A stretch of DNA of 64,000 bases from Cyclobacterium lianum (GTDB lineage: Bacteria; Bacteroidota; Bacteroidia; Cytophagales; Cyclobacteriaceae), in contig NZ_FRCY01000002.1 of assembly GCF_900143075.1 (NCBI RefSeq), forward strand, positions 248,001-312,000. Reading direction: 5' to 3'. Shown here piece by piece: positions 1 to 9,920 of this stretch. Numbering within the stretch: the first letter of the stretch is position 1; each line of letters opens with the position of its first letter. The notes under the pieces are model-generated. The model ran no database searches, was not told the DNA's origin, and saw only the letters and a program-made list of their open reading frames with translations. A program made the position numbers and the translations under genes.

Positions 1-1071
1 AACCAATTTCAGGAATATATTGTGCCTTTTTGCATCTCTTGTCATAAGAACAAGGAAGGGTAAAACAAAGTTTAGTACAATATTTACAAATATATACGGT
101 CCATACACGTCACTGGAAAGCCTTTCCAGAAAGTATACTGACTCCTCCGGAATATTGGCGTAATAGATCAAAAGGAACTGAGAAAACCAGATATAGGTCC
201 AGAAAATTGAGAAAGCAAAGACAAATTTTCCCAGATCGTGGATGTGATTCTGATTGACCATTTCCAGGTATCCCTGATCCTTCAGGAAAATGGTCACCAG
301 GGTAATGGCGGAAAGGCCTGCTACAAACCAGGATGCAAATACATACCAGCCGAATAGGGTGGAAAACCAGTGAGTGTCGATTGACAACACCCAATCCCAG
401 GCACTTACTGAAGAGGAAACAGCAAAGAAAACCAGAAAAATGGCAGACCATTTTCTGGTCGTGTACCAGTAGGAGGTGCCTCCTTTGATATCCTCTTCAA
501 AAGAGAGGTTCTTCAATTTATTGAAGAAGAAAATCCAGAATCCAAAAAACAAGACCATCCTCAGGATGTAGAATATGGGGAAACTACCTTTCTCCATGGG
601 CCAGTAAAAAAAGTTGCCTTTACCGTCAATGATCCGGTCATATTGAGGATCTGTAATATCAAAAATATAGCTGTGTGTCCAGTGGAAAAGATCATGACTG
701 GCGATAAAGAAAGTTGCCAGCATCAATACTGCAGCTATCGGCAGCCAATTACCAAAGGAGATCATGATCCTCAGCAAAGCTGTGGACCAGCCTGCCTGGG
801 CCGCATACTGAATGGCAAAGAAAAACACCCCGATAATGGCGATACCCGTGAAATACACATTGTTGATCCACAGATTAGCAAATAACCGCTTGCTCCAGTG
901 AAACGCATGGCCTGCTTCCTCACCGGCTTCGTGATGTCCTCCCATAGCAGCGGCAATAATACCAATCAGCAAAAGTAGGGCACCCAGACCACCCAGGAAA
1001 AAGATAACTTTTTTTACCGCTGCGGTAAAATCAAATTTTTGATCCAAATTATAGTTGCTTGCCTGTGCCAT
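1..1071 (-). CDS. actF: Alternative complex III subunit ActF (partial, 3' end outside window)
   Basis: This is an NrfD/PsrC-like integral membrane subunit of alternative complex III, the quinol-oxidising complex that replaces bc1 in many Bacteroidota. The frame is open from the ATG at 1071 to the left edge (357 codons) and is dominated by hydrophobic segments, with the charged stretch HHEAGEEAGHAFHWSKR after the first helix and WDWVLSIDTHWFSTLFGWYV further in. Its start overlaps the actE stop as TAATG, which implies translational coupling. It is the last act gene inside the window. Cytochrome oxidase genes commonly follow, but that part is not visible here. The identity rests on gene order plus the characteristic DTHWFST loop. 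Confidence 0.93.
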   Translation of the reverse strand, partial: MAQASNYNLDQKFDFTAAVKKVIFFLGGLGALLLLIGIIAAAMGGHHEAGEEAGHAFHWSKRLFANLWINNVYFTGIAIIGVFFFAIQYAAQAGWSTALLRIMISFGNWLPIAAVLMLATFFIASHDLFHWTHSYIFDITDPQYDRIIDGKGNFFYWPMEKGSFPIFYILRMVLFFGFWIFFFNKLKNLSFEEDIKGGTSYWYTTRKWSAIFLVFFAVSSSVSAWDWVLSIDTHWFSTLFGWYVFASWFVAGLSAITLVTIFLKDQGYLEMVNQNHIHDLGKFVFAFSIFWTYIWFSQFLLIYYANIPEESVYFLERLSSDVYGPYIFVNIVLNFVLPFLVLMTRDAKRHNIFLKLV

Positions 1072-1697
1072 TATTGTGCTTGAATTTCTTGTTTAACATA
1101 GTGAACAATTTTCCAACGCCTGTCTGCCGGAATCTGAGATCCATGAGCACCCATCCTGCCTTTACCATGGGTGATGACGTGGAAAATATGCCCATCAGGC
1201 AAACCCAAATAGGCTCCACCTTTCAGGTTGGCAACCCCGCCAATAACTTCACCGACTTTACCATCGCCTTCTCCACCGGCCCCGTGGCAGGCAGAACAAT
1301 ACTGGATGTACAATTGCTGTCCTTCTGCAAGCACCTGATCATTGAGCTCTATGGGGTTTTCCACAAGCGCAGCACCTTCCAGATCCGCTACCCGTAACCT
1401 GTAGGGAAGCATACCATCCTCGTTTCTGGGTACCGTGTTGGCCACGGGCTCGCGCATGTTCATTCCATTTGGATTGTGCGGATTACTGTTGTAAAACTCT
1501 CCCTTTTCATCTTCCCGGTTAGAAAGCCACATGCCTTCTTCCTCATCTCTGATTTGGGTCAATGGCTCGTAAGGGACAGAATGGTACATCTGCGGGGCAT
1601 ATTCCGTGCCCGGATAGTCTCCATCAGCTTTACAGGAAACCAATCCCAGCATGATGCTGCCAACAGCTACTGAATATATAGATACTACTCTTTTCAT
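1071..1697 (-). CDS. actE: Alternative complex III subunit ActE, mono-heme cytochrome c lipoprotein
   Basis: This is a 208-residue membrane-anchored cytochrome c of alternative complex III that passes electrons from the complex towards the terminal oxidase. A signal peptide ends in a lipobox (LGLVSC, Cys22). The single heme site is CSACH at residues 134-138, and a plausible distal Met lies in GKGRMGAHG near residue 182. The long linker before the heme domain, with NPHNPNGMNMREP, is typical of ActE. It lies between actD and actF on the same strand, and its TAA overlaps the actF ATG. Confidence 0.95.
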   Translation of the reverse strand: MKRVVSIYSVAVGSIMLGLVSCKADGDYPGTEYAPQMYHSVPYEPLTQIRDEEEGMWLSNREDEKGEFYNSNPHNPNGMNMREPVANTVPRNEDGMLPYRLRVADLEGAALVENPIELNDQVLAEGQQLYIQYCSACHGAGGEGDGKVGEVIGGVANLKGGAYLGLPDGHIFHVITHGKGRMGAHGSQIPADRRWKIVHYVKQEIQAQ

Positions 1698-1711
1698 TTG
1701 CTCCTGATTAC

Positions 1712-2242
1712 TTATTCAAAACTTTTACTGTTTACTTCGGTAGCACCAGAGGCTTTCAGGGCACTCTTGATCTGCTCCAGGTCAACTGAACCATTGCTGG
1801 CAATATCTATGGCCATGACATGCTTGTCATCCGTACTTCTCAAATCAAAAATTCGGGGCTGCCCCCATGGCTTGAGATTACTACTGATCATGAACACTCC
1901 CACCATACCAAAGGCTGCCAGTAAGACGGTGAGTTCGAAAGTTACCGGTATAAAATCGGGAAATGCGGCATGGTCTTTACCACCGATGATCATTGGCCAG
2001 TCAAACTTCATCATGTAAAACTGCATGGTAAGCGCCAGGGTGGTTCCCAGCAGGCCAAACAAAAACGCAGCAATGGGAAGCCGGCTTCTTGTATATCCTA
2101 ATTCTTCATCCAGGCCATGGACCGGATAAGGAGAAAATACTTCATGAATTTTTACGCCTGCAGCCCGTACTTCCCTGACAGCGGACAATAGGATATCCTC
2201 ATCGTCAAAAATGCCCAGGATAAAATGCTTGTCTCTTTCCAT
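1712..2242 (-). CDS. actD: Alternative complex III subunit ActD (DUF3341)
   Basis: This is a 176-residue subunit of alternative complex III of the DUF3341 family. The N-terminal part (about 1-55) is a small soluble domain that begins with the family-like pattern KHFILGIFDDEDILLSAV and contains HEVFSPYPVHGLDE. Two membrane helices follow (about 57-80 and 100-120), then a short cytoplasmic tail. The start lies two bases downstream of the actC stop, so it is part of one transcript with actA-C and actE-F. The biochemical role of ActD is not established. It is assigned by family and position. Confidence 0.95.
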   Translation of the reverse strand: MERDKHFILGIFDDEDILLSAVREVRAAGVKIHEVFSPYPVHGLDEELGYTRSRLPIAAFLFGLLGTTLALTMQFYMMKFDWPMIIGGKDHAAFPDFIPVTFELTVLLAAFGMVGVFMISSNLKPWGQPRIFDLRSTDDKHVMAIDIASNGSVDLEQIKSALKASGATEVNSKSFE

Positions 2243-2244
2243 GA

Positions 2245-3609
2245 TTATTTGATTGTTTTTTCAGATGAAGATTTCAAAACAGACTTTACTTCCGCCATGT
2301 TGATCACCGGGAAAAACTTGGCAAACAGCAGGAAGGCAGTAAAGAAAAAGCCAAAGGTAAACAGGTACACGCCCACATCCGTAATGGTAGGATAAAACAT
2401 CACCCAGGAAGAAGGCAGGAAATCACGGTGCAATGAAGTAACGATGATCACAAACCTTTCAAACCACATACCGATGTTTACCACAAGGGAGAGGATGAAA
2501 GTAGCCGCAATAGATGTCCTTATCTTTTTGAACCAGAAAAGCTGCGGGGAGATCACATTGCAGGTCATCATGGACCAGTATGCCCACCAATAAGGGCCAA
2601 ACATTCTGTTGACAAAGGCATATTGCTCCGCAGCAACGCCCGAGTACCAGGCCATGAAAAATTCTGTGATATACGCTATACCAACGATCGACCCGGTAAT
2701 GATGATCACGATATTCATCAACTCAATGTGCCCTATCGTGATATAATCCTCCAACTTAAATACTTTCCGGGTTACGATCATCAGGGTCAATACCATGGCG
2801 AAACCGGAGAAAATCGCCCCGGCAACAAAGTAGGGAGGGAAAATCGTGGTGTGCCATCCGGGGATCACGGAAGTAGCAAAGTCAAAGGATACAATAGTGT
2901 GTACAGAAAGTACAAGAGGAGTAGCCAGACCAGCGAGGATCAGGGAAACACTTTCGTACCGCATCCAGGTCCTGGCTGCTCCGTCCCAGCCAAAGCTCAA
3001 GGCCCCGTAAATGACTTTTCTTAAGCCCGTAGCCCTGTCCCTGATGGTGGCAAAATCAGGAATCAATCCTATATACCAAAAAACCAGTGAAACTGAGAAA
3101 TAAGTAGATATGGCAAAAACGTCCCAGAGCAGGGGAGAATTGAAGTTTACCCATAGGGACCCGTAGGTATTGGGTAAGGGAAGTGCCCAGATGGCTCCGA
3201 TCCAGGGTCTTCCCATGTGGATCAGCGGAAACAGGGCCGCGCATATTACCGCAAAAATGGTCATAGCTTCAGCAGCACGGTTGATGGAAGTTCTCCATTT
3301 TTGCCTGAAAAGCAGCAATACAGCGGAGATCAGGGTACCGGCATGGCCGATACCTACCCACCACACAAAGTTGGTAATGTCCCAGGCCCAGCCAACGGTC
3401 TTATTAAGACCCCACATGCCTATACCCTCCCAGAGAGTGGCTACCAGGGCAAGACTGCCTATCAAAAGTGTTCCAAGTGCTACCGCCAGTCCAAGCAGCC
3501 ATCCTACAGTCGGCTTGCCCTCTACCTGCCTGGCAATATCATTGGTAACGTCCTTGTATGTCTTACCGCCGGTAACCAGCGGCTCGCGTACGGGTGAAGT
3601 AACCTGCAT
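2245..3609 (-). CDS. actC: Alternative complex III subunit ActC, NrfD-like quinol-binding membrane protein
   Basis: This is a 454-residue polytopic NrfD/PsrC-family protein, the membrane subunit of alternative complex III that is expected to bind menaquinol and take part in proton movement. About ten hydrophobic helices are visible, with recognisable loops such as [14 protein letters not shown] and [11 protein letters not shown], which correspond to the conserved quinol-site region in NrfD proteins. The start codon follows the actB stop by 17 bases and the gene ends two bases before actD. Length and gene order match complete act operons. No lesion is seen. Confidence 0.96.
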   Translation of the reverse strand: MQVTSPVREPLVTGGKTYKDVTNDIARQVEGKPTVGWLLGLAVALGTLLIGSLALVATLWEGIGMWGLNKTVGWAWDITNFVWWVGIGHAGTLISAVLLLFRQKWRTSINRAAEAMTIFAVICAALFPLIHMGRPWIGAIWALPLPNTYGSLWVNFNSPLLWDVFAISTYFSVSLVFWYIGLIPDFATIRDRATGLRKVIYGALSFGWDGAARTWMRYESVSLILAGLATPLVLSVHTIVSFDFATSVIPGWHTTIFPPYFVAGAIFSGFAMVLTLMIVTRKVFKLEDYITIGHIELMNIVIIITGSIVGIAYITEFFMAWYSGVAAEQYAFVNRMFGPYWWAYWSMMTCNVISPQLFWFKKIRTSIAATFILSLVVNIGMWFERFVIIVTSLHRDFLPSSWVMFYPTITDVGVYLFTFGFFFTAFLLFAKFFPVINMAEVKSVLKSSSEKTIK

Positions 3610-3626
3610 ATCTATCTGATTTATTA

Positions 3627-6600
3627 TTAAGCTTCGTTTTTATCCTTATTTCTGATTTTGGTAAAGTACCAAACATTGGGGCTTACATTGATCTCCTCCA
3701 GCACGTGATAGGCCCGCTCTTCATTCACCTCCTTGATGGCCTCAGTAGAATTCTCCTCAATCTTCAGCATTTTGGAAACTCTTGATTCCGGATCGTTCAT
3801 ATCTCCGAATACCAACGCCTCAGTAGGACAAGCCACGGCACAGGCTACGTTGATATCTCCGTCTTTGACCTTCCTTTTCTCTCGCTTGGCAGCCAGTTTA
3901 CCGGCCTGAATACGTTGCACACACATGGAGCATTTTTCCATCACTCCTCTGGCCCGTACTGTCACATCCGGATTTAATACCATCTTACCCAGGTCATCGT
4001 TCTGAGCGGTGTTCACGCCGGCAAAGTCCTTATTGTCGTGGTACTTGAACCAGTTAAAACGTCTTACTTTATATGGGCAGTTATTGGCACAATAACGGGT
4101 ACCAATACACCTGTTGTAGGTCATCTGGTTCAGACCCTCAGAACTGTGGGTAGTGGCTACTACCGGACACACCGTCTCGCAGGGAGCGTTGTTACAGTGC
4201 TGACACATCATAGGTTGGAAGGTAACCTCCGGATTATCGGCTGCCTGTTCCAATTCCTTGTTGGAAGTAGCTTCCTCAGGAGAACTGTAATACCGGTCTA
4301 TCCTGATCCAGGCCATTTCCCTTCTGTTGAGCACTTCCTGTTTGCCTACTACTGCCACGTTATTTTCTACCTGGCAAGCTACGGTACAGGCGGCACAGCC
4401 TATACAAGAGTTCATGTCTATGGCCAAACCCCAGTGGTGCTGACTGTACTTATGTCCGGACCAGAGGGATATTTTGCTGGGTTTATAAAATTCTCCGTCT
4501 TTATATATTTCCGGATGATACCTGCCAGCGCTGGCATCCTCTTTATATTCACCCAAAGTAGCTTCCTGTATCACAAAATCCCTACCCATGTAGGTCTGAT
4601 GGGTCTGGGTCTGAGCGATACGGTAGGCTTCGCCAGTGAGGCTGATCTCTACTCCTTCTGTAATATCATAGCTGACATATCCTTTACCCGCATTCAATAG
4701 TGCATAAGCATTGACACCAAGGCCATCGGCTACCCTGCCAGCCGAAGTACGACCATATCCGAGGGCAAGCCCAAAGGTGCCTTCTGCCTGACCAGGCTGT
4801 ATCAGCACCGGTACAGCAAAAGATACCCCATTTGCGGTAACAGTGGCCATCTGTGTGGCCCCCTCCTTCATGCTTAAACCATTGTCATTGGCCCACTTCT
4901 GAGACACCGTCAGGTAGTTGTCCCAGGTGGCTTTGGAGATCGGGTCTGGCATTTCATGCAGCCAGGGGTTATTGGCATAAGTACCGGAGCCGATACCCAC
5001 CTTGGTATATACTACCAATTCGGGACCTGAGGCCTGGGCTTTATAGCTACTGCCAATCGCTGACGCTGCAGCGCTGATATCGCCGGCCGGGCTTAGCGCC
5101 TCCGTGGCTTCTTCCTCCATAGCTGTAGTCTGGTAGACTCCGTCATGCAGACAGGAATCCCAGAAGGACTGGAAGTCGGCCATTTCCTGTTGACCTGCAA
5201 ACATGGGTTGCCACCCTTCGCGGATGAAATCGTAGTAGCTGCTGCTGTTGCCTGCCCATTTTAAAAAGCTTTCCTGCGCCTGTCTGGTATTGAAAAGCGG
5301 AGAAATTGTAGGCTGGGACAAACTGTACATCCCTTTTTTGGGATTGAAATCATTCCAGGATTCCAGGTAATGGTGATCCGGAGCCAGGTATTGCACCAAA
5401 GCTGCCGTTTCATTTTTTACTTCTGAAGTGGACACGGAGACCTTTGCTTTGGAGATGGCCTCTGCCAATGCCTGCCCGCCTCCAAAATCATATACCGGAT
5501 TGCAGTTGTAAAAGATCACTGCACCCACGCGACCTGCATTGAGCTCGCTCACGAACTGACTCATCCGGCTATCATCCCCTTTCCGGTAATGAACAGGGTT
5601 TTCAAAATCAACTGTATTGCCTACATTGCCTAACAGCTCATTGATGGCATGTACCACCACCTGCACGTTGGGATCATTAGAGCCGGATACCACCAAAGTA
5701 TTTCCCCTGTTGGCCCAAAGCTCATCTGCGGCCTTTTTCAGGTGGGCCAGATCCAGGTTGTTGGCACCTGCAGTACTGGCACCGGCCTTCTGGGCGATCA
5801 GGTTGTATAAGGTCAGGACCGCAAGACCATTTTGTGAGGCTGTAATGGGCGTACGGTAATCTGCATTTGCACCAGTAAGCGACAGGTTGGATTCAAACTG
5901 GAAATGCCGGGACATGTTGGGATTCTCTTTAGAGATCTTTCTGCCTTTACTGTACTGTCTCGCAAAGACAATAGGTGAAATCCAACTGCCCAAAAAGTCT
6001 GCACCAAAGCTGACAATCACTTTGGCATTTTCAAATTGATAGGAAGGCAAAACCTTTGTACCATAATACATTTCGCTGGCCCTGGTGATCCCGTAATTGG
6101 ATACCGGGTCATAGGTAATCTGCTCCACATCGCCGAAACGCTCTGCCATCTGATTGATGGCCCGCTCGGTAGAGGGTGATAAAACCGTATTGGTGACTAC
6201 CTTGATAGACCCGGCGGCCGCCAGCTTGCTGCTCAACTCTGCATCCAGACTGGCCCAGTCTGCCGCCTGACCATTGATCTGAGGTCCGGTAAGCCTGGCC
6301 TTATCGTACAGGGAAAGTACCGAAGCTTCTACAATAGCATTGGTGCCTCCCTGGGTGATGGGGGAAAGCTTGTTACCATCTATTTTGATGGGGCGACCTT
6401 CCCGGGTTTTGACCACCACTGAGGCATAGTCTCCGCCATTTGAAAAAGTAGATGCATAATAATTAGGTATGGAAGGGTTGACGTCGACCGGCTTGTTCAC
6501 ATAGGGAATAGCCTTTCTGACAGGAGCTTCACAAGCTGCCAGAGAAGCGGCTGCCACGCTGAAGCCCATCATTTTAAGAAAGTCTCTTCGGGAGGAAGCC

Positions 6601-6725
6601 CCGTCTTCTGATTGATTTTTCTTAGCGGTAAAGCCCGGAAATTCCTGATCGGCATTTTTTACAAACTCGGGATCGTTTGTCAACTGCTCTAACCCTTTCC
6701 AATATGTCTTTTTATTTTCTTTCAT
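3627..6725 (-). CDS. actB: Alternative complex III subunit ActB, fused molybdopterin-like/iron-sulfur protein
   Basis: This is the 1032-residue iron-sulfur subunit of alternative complex III. It starts with a twin-arginine export signal ([13 protein letters not shown], Arg46-Arg47) that ends at ASLAACEAP, with Cys65 as a possible lipid-attachment site. The large middle part resembles the molybdopterin oxidoreductase fold, which in this family carries no cofactor. The C-terminal ferredoxin-like part holds four cysteine groups: [37 protein letters not shown] and CSMC with CAVACP. In characterised ActB these bind three 4Fe-4S clusters and one 3Fe-4S cluster. The gene lies between actA and actC and is intact. 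Confidence 0.97.
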   Translation of the reverse strand: MKENKKTYWKGLEQLTNDPEFVKNADQEFPGFTAKKNQSEDGASSRRDFLKMMGFSVAAASLAACEAPVRKAIPYVNKPVDVNPSIPNYYASTFSNGGDYASVVVKTREGRPIKIDGNKLSPITQGGTNAIVEASVLSLYDKARLTGPQINGQAADWASLDAELSSKLAAAGSIKVVTNTVLSPSTERAINQMAERFGDVEQITYDPVSNYGITRASEMYYGTKVLPSYQFENAKVIVSFGADFLGSWISPIVFARQYSKGRKISKENPNMSRHFQFESNLSLTGANADYRTPITASQNGLAVLTLYNLIAQKAGASTAGANNLDLAHLKKAADELWANRGNTLVVSGSNDPNVQVVVHAINELLGNVGNTVDFENPVHYRKGDDSRMSQFVSELNAGRVGAVIFYNCNPVYDFGGGQALAEAISKAKVSVSTSEVKNETAALVQYLAPDHHYLESWNDFNPKKGMYSLSQPTISPLFNTRQAQESFLKWAGNSSSYYDFIREGWQPMFAGQQEMADFQSFWDSCLHDGVYQTTAMEEEATEALSPAGDISAAASAIGSSYKAQASGPELVVYTKVGIGSGTYANNPWLHEMPDPISKATWDNYLTVSQKWANDNGLSMKEGATQMATVTANGVSFAVPVLIQPGQAEGTFGLALGYGRTSAGRVADGLGVNAYALLNAGKGYVSYDITEGVEISLTGEAYRIAQTQTHQTYMGRDFVIQEATLGEYKEDASAGRYHPEIYKDGEFYKPSKISLWSGHKYSQHHWGLAIDMNSCIGCAACTVACQVENNVAVVGKQEVLNRREMAWIRIDRYYSSPEEATSNKELEQAADNPEVTFQPMMCQHCNNAPCETVCPVVATTHSSEGLNQMTYNRCIGTRYCANNCPYKVRRFNWFKYHDNKDFAGVNTAQNDDLGKMVLNPDVTVRARGVMEKCSMCVQRIQAGKLAAKREKRKVKDGDINVACAVACPTEALVFGDMNDPESRVSKMLKIEENSTEAIKEVNEERAYHVLEEINVSPNVWYFTKIRNKDKNEA

Positions 6726-6757
6726 TGTATATTAAAGAAAAGAATGTTCGTAAAGAT

Positions 6758-8026
6758 TTAATAGTGACACTTCGCACATTCCAGGCCGCCGATATCCTTG
6801 ACCTTCAAGGCATCTTTGGATTCAGAATGCAATTGCACGAGTTTATCGTAGTATTCATTTCCCTGAGTCGTGATCTCAGTATTTCTGTGACAATCAATAC
6901 ACCATCCCATGGTCAGGGCGCTGTGCTGATACACCACTTCCATCTCCTCGATAGGACCATGACAGGTCTGGCACTCCACTCCACCCACAGCGACGTGCTG
7001 GGAATGGTTGAAGTAGGCCAGGTCGGGCAGATTGTGCACCCGCACCCATTCTATAGGTTGGTTGTTATCTACGGCATCATAAATTTTAGCAATCTCAGGG
7101 GAAATACCTTCTTTGCCACCCACGTTCTGAATGTGCATGTGGCAGTTCATACAGATATTTGCCGAGGGAATATTGGCAGACTTGCCGATTTCAACACCGG
7201 TATGGCAGTACTGACACTGGATTTCATATTCGCCGGCATGCAATTCATGTGAGTAAGCTATCGGCTGGGCCGGCGCATAGCCTTGTTGGATACCTACGGT
7301 GTATAACCCGTCAATGGCAGTTTTGACCACAAAGGCCAGAACGATAGTGGTGACGATGAGGATAAAACCATCACTTTTTAAAATACCCAGGTAATCCGTT
7401 TTCTGGTTGATAAACTCCTTGTCTTCCGCATCCAGCTTGTCGCTGTTGTTCATGTATTTGGTGAGGACAGAGACAATCAACCCCAAAACCACCAATACCA
7501 GGATCAGGACGACCACCAATACCACCAGGATGATGGTCAGGTATTCACTGGGGATGCCCCCGCCTGAACCTCCACTTTCACCGGCAGCTGCCCCACCTTC
7601 AGCAGCAGCAGCCTCTGCTTCCGCCTGGCCACCATATTCAATGTAAGCCAGCAGGTTCATCAGGTCACCATCGCTCAGGAAATCCATAGCAGGCATTACC
7701 GTATTGTTATACTCTTTAAAAAGAGCTACAGCAGTGGCATCACCACTCTGGATGACAGCCTGAGAATTCAGAATAAACTTCTTGGCCCAGTCCAATTCCC
7801 TGCGGTCGGTAACCCCACGCAGGGCAGGGCCGATTAGCTTTTGATCCAACCTGTGACAGGTTTTACAGTTGGCGTTAAAAATAGACTCCCCGGCAGAGAT
7901 AGCATCTTCGCTATCCGGGACTTCAGGGTCTGCTGCGAAGCCTTGCGCTCCCAGAAACAGGAAAAACAAAACCAGCAAGTGATGTAAGCGAATTGAAACC
8001 CCTTTTAATGAGCGCTTGATCGACAT
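6758..8026 (-). CDS. actA: Alternative complex III subunit ActA, hexaheme cytochrome c (monoheme domain fused to pentaheme domain)
   Basis: This is a 422-residue multiheme cytochrome that starts the act operon. An N-terminal signal segment precedes a class I cytochrome c domain with CKTCH (residues 54-58) and a likely Met ligand in TVMPAMDF. An Ala/Gly-rich linker, a strong membrane helix (LVVVLILVLVVLG) and a second helix follow. The periplasmic part carries five more heme sites: CQYCH, CMNCH, CQTCH, CIDCH and CAKCH. The ATG at 8026 is preferred over a TTG at 8062 because the promoter at 8076-8106 would leave the TTG almost no leader. The extra N-terminal heme domain is a fusion relative to the pentaheme ActA described in Rhodothermus. 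Confidence 0.95.
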   Translation of the reverse strand: MSIKRSLKGVSIRLHHLLVLFFLFLGAQGFAADPEVPDSEDAISAGESIFNANCKTCHRLDQKLIGPALRGVTDRRELDWAKKFILNSQAVIQSGDATAVALFKEYNNTVMPAMDFLSDGDLMNLLAYIEYGGQAEAEAAAAEGGAAAGESGGSGGGIPSEYLTIILVVLVVVLILVLVVLGLIVSVLTKYMNNSDKLDAEDKEFINQKTDYLGILKSDGFILIVTTIVLAFVVKTAIDGLYTVGIQQGYAPAQPIAYSHELHAGEYEIQCQYCHTGVEIGKSANIPSANICMNCHMHIQNVGGKEGISPEIAKIYDAVDNNQPIEWVRVHNLPDLAYFNHSQHVAVGGVECQTCHGPIEEMEVVYQHSALTMGWCIDCHRNTEITTQGNEYYDKLVQLHSESKDALKVKDIGGLECAKCHY

Positions 8027-8075
8027 AGTTATATATACTTTTTTCAGATTACCTCGGTGCAATTCAAATTCCCCA

Positions 8076-8106
8076 CAAATGTACTACCCAAGTTCTATTT
8101 TTCAAA
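8076..8106 (-). promoter_or_regulatory. Promoter of the act operon
   Basis: On the minus strand, TTTG (8106-8103), a 19-base spacer and TACATTTG (8083-8076) fit the Bacteroidota housekeeping promoter (TTTG at -33, TAnnTTTG at -7). The expected transcription start is near 8069, which gives a leader of about 43 bases to the actA ATG. Confidence 0.7.
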
Positions 8107-8346
8107 CTTGCATATAGGCGCTCCTGACCATTGGATAAAATTTGTAGAATGATTGTATTAACCTCATTTACAATATTTTATGATAAAACTTCAAGATTAT
8201 TAATTAATTTAGAACGGTTATAAATAACCGCAATATGTCAATATTTGCCAGATAAAATTTACGCCCAATAGCAGCTCTATTCGGTTTCCGAAATTAAAAG
8301 CCAAAAAACAGCGCAGTTTTGAAAATTATATTTTTAACAGCTGGTA
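8107..8346. other. AT-rich intergenic region between actA and tRNA-Cys
   Basis: This region is AT-rich and lies between divergently transcribed units. The outward promoters of actA and tRNA-Cys sit at its edges. Nothing further is recognised in the middle, and no open frame here has protein-like character. Confidence 0.6.
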
Positions 8347-8378
8347 TTTGAATTCGGAAGTATTTATACCTAAATTTG
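8347..8378 (+). promoter_or_regulatory. Promoter of tRNA-Cys
   Basis: TTTG (8347-8350), a 20-base spacer and TAAATTTG (8371-8378) exactly match the Bacteroidota promoter consensus. The predicted start point falls about 10-12 bases before the mature tRNA 5' end at 8396. Confidence 0.75.
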
Positions 8379-8395
8379 CGCTTCGATTACAAAAA

Positions 8396-8466
8396 GGTCG
8401 AGTGGCCGAGTGGCTAGGCAGAGGTCTGCAAAACCTTGTACAGCGGTTCGAATCCGCTCTCGACCT
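8396..8466 (+). tRNA. tRNA-Cys (anticodon GCA)
   Basis: A full cloverleaf can be folded by eye. The acceptor stem GGTCGAG (8396-8402) pairs with CTCGACC (8459-8465), and the D stem GCC pairs with GGC. The anticodon stem GAGGT/ACCTT closes the loop CTGCAAA with anticodon GCA at 8428-8430. The T arm is AGCGG-TTCGAAT-CCGCT. The discriminator base is T (8466), as expected for tRNA-Cys. The 3' CCA is not encoded; CCG follows. Confidence 0.97.
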
Positions 8467-8470
8467 CCGG

Positions 8471-8499
8471 AAAGCATCCTCAAAAGGGATGCTTTTATT
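8471..8499 (+). terminator. Intrinsic terminator after tRNA-Cys
   Basis: A 9-bp stem, AAAGCATCC (8471-8479) with GGATGCTTT (8487-8495), and a 7-base loop are followed by a T-rich run. It lies directly after the tRNA. Confidence 0.85.
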
Positions 8500-8583
8500 T
8501 TTTGAGCTTTTGCCTCCCCGTAACCCTGCCATCGATTTCTCGTTTAGACGGGTACCAACATCAACCTTTCAAAACCGCATGCT

Positions 8584-9072
8584 ATGAATGTTTTTTTTAT
8601 CCATTTGGCATTCCTTTTTTTATGGGGCCCTGCTGCCAAAGAAAATATTGCTCCTGAGCCGGAATTTAAAATCATTTCGTTTGAAGAATTTGAGGTGCTC
8701 ACCGCCGCTGACTCAGATAAGCTGCGGATCTACAACTTCTGGGCTACCTGGTGTGCTCCCTGTATCCGGGAAATGCCGCACTTTGAAGCAGCCAGTGCTC
8801 AGGATCCTGATCTGGAACTGGTATTCATCTCTATGGATGACGGGCGAAGACCGGAGCGGGTAACTTCCTTTATCAAACGCAAAGAGATTCAATCACCGGT
8901 ATACCTGCTCGATGACGTAGACTTCAACTCCTGGATAGACAAGGTAGATCAGAGCTGGACCGGAGCCATCCCCGCTACCCTTTTCATTTTGCCCGATGGT
9001 GAGCGGATTTTTCACGAAGGAGAGCTGGAAGCAGACGAATTACAAAAGCTCATCGACCAATTCAAACCATAA
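8584..9072 (+). CDS. TlpA-like thioredoxin-fold protein, exported
   Basis: This 162-residue protein has a hydrophobic N-terminal signal segment (about 1-17) and a thioredoxin-like domain with the redox motif WCAPC inside YNFWATWCAPCIREMPHF. This is the TlpA/ResA pattern of periplasmic thiol-disulfide oxidoreductases. The cis-proline region is AIPATLFI. It probably reduces or exchanges disulfides in exported proteins, for example apocytochromes. The next gene starts 4 bases after its stop and also encodes a thioredoxin-fold protein, so the two form a likely operon. The substrate is unknown. Confidence 0.9.
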   Translation: MNVFFIHLAFLFLWGPAAKENIAPEPEFKIISFEEFEVLTAADSDKLRIYNFWATWCAPCIREMPHFEAASAQDPDLELVFISMDDGRRPERVTSFIKRKEIQSPVYLLDDVDFNSWIDKVDQSWTGAIPATLFILPDGERIFHEGELEADELQKLIDQFKP

Positions 9073-9076
9073 AACC

Positions 9077-9703
9077 ATGAACAAGAAAAGCACTTTTGCC
9101 CTGACCCTACTGGCGATGTTTTGCCTTTCCCTAACCGCCCATGCCCAGGATTCGGGATATCAGATAGGAGATGAAGCCATGGACTTCACACTGACCAACG
9201 TGGACGGCTCTCAGGTATCACTAAGCGGGATGGAAAACGCCCGGGGCGCCTTTGTGATATTTTCCTGCAACACCTGCCCTTACGTAAAAGCCTACGAGGA
9301 TCGGATGATCCAGTTGCACGAAAAATACGCTCCGCAGGGATACCCCGTGATTGCGATCAATCCCAATGATGCGCAGCTCAGTCCGGGAGACAGTTTTGAG
9401 GCCATGAAAAAACGGGCTGAGGAAAAGGATTTCCCTTTTCCTTATCTGCATGACCAGACCCAGGAGGTCATCAAAGCTTATGGAGGCAGCAGAACTCCCC
9501 ACGTATACCTGGTCAATAAGGAGAGCGGAAAATACATTGTGCGGTATATCGGTGCCATTGACAACAATTACCAGGACGCTTCGGCCGTGACCAAACATTA
9601 TGCTGAAGATGCGGTGGAAGCGGTACTGAAAGGGCAAAACGTCCCTGAGACAACCACCAAAGCCATTGGCTGCAGCATCAAGTGGACCCGAAATTCGGAG
9701 TAA
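9077..9703 (+). CDS. Thioredoxin-family (AhpC/TSA-like) secreted protein with CNTCP motif
   Basis: This 208-residue protein has a signal peptide ending at TAHAQ and a redoxin/AhpC-like fold: IGDEAMDFTLTNVDGSQVSL at the start of the mature domain, the redox motif CNTCPYVKAYEDRM, and the cis-proline loop SRTPHVYLV. The family is common in Bacteroidota and is annotated as thioredoxin or redoxin; its physiological substrate is not established. The ATG at 9077 is chosen over an earlier in-frame start inside the preceding gene because it begins a proper signal peptide. Confidence 0.9.
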   Translation: MNKKSTFALTLLAMFCLSLTAHAQDSGYQIGDEAMDFTLTNVDGSQVSLSGMENARGAFVIFSCNTCPYVKAYEDRMIQLHEKYAPQGYPVIAINPNDAQLSPGDSFEAMKKRAEEKDFPFPYLHDQTQEVIKAYGGSRTPHVYLVNKESGKYIVRYIGAIDNNYQDASAVTKHYAEDAVEAVLKGQNVPETTTKAIGCSIKWTRNSE

Positions 9704-9858
9704 TAGCCGTGAAACGCTGCGCATTTCTGGAATCGTTTTTATTTGTAACTGAAAGCTTTTGCCAATGGTCAGCAAACAGATTTTACTACTGAAATAATAC
9801 CGAAATGACGCTGCAGGACTGTTCCTCCGAGTGTACCTATACTAAAGAATTCAGTAGT

Positions 9859-9866
9859 TAGATTTG
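9859..9866 (+). promoter_or_regulatory. Possible -7 element upstream of the ECF sigma gene
   Basis: TAGATTTG matches the TAnnTTTG consensus 55 bases before the sigma-factor ATG. No convincing -33 TTTG is seen at the right spacing, so this is only a candidate. Confidence 0.4.
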
Positions 9867-9920
9867 AAATCATTTTCATTTTTTTCCATATTGTGGGCTA
9901 ATTAGCAATCGTTCAGCAGA

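Noticed and set aside
4038-4700. 220-codon plus-strand frame
   Set aside because: It lies inside actB on the other strand. Its composition follows actB codons read backwards, and it has no domain or start context.
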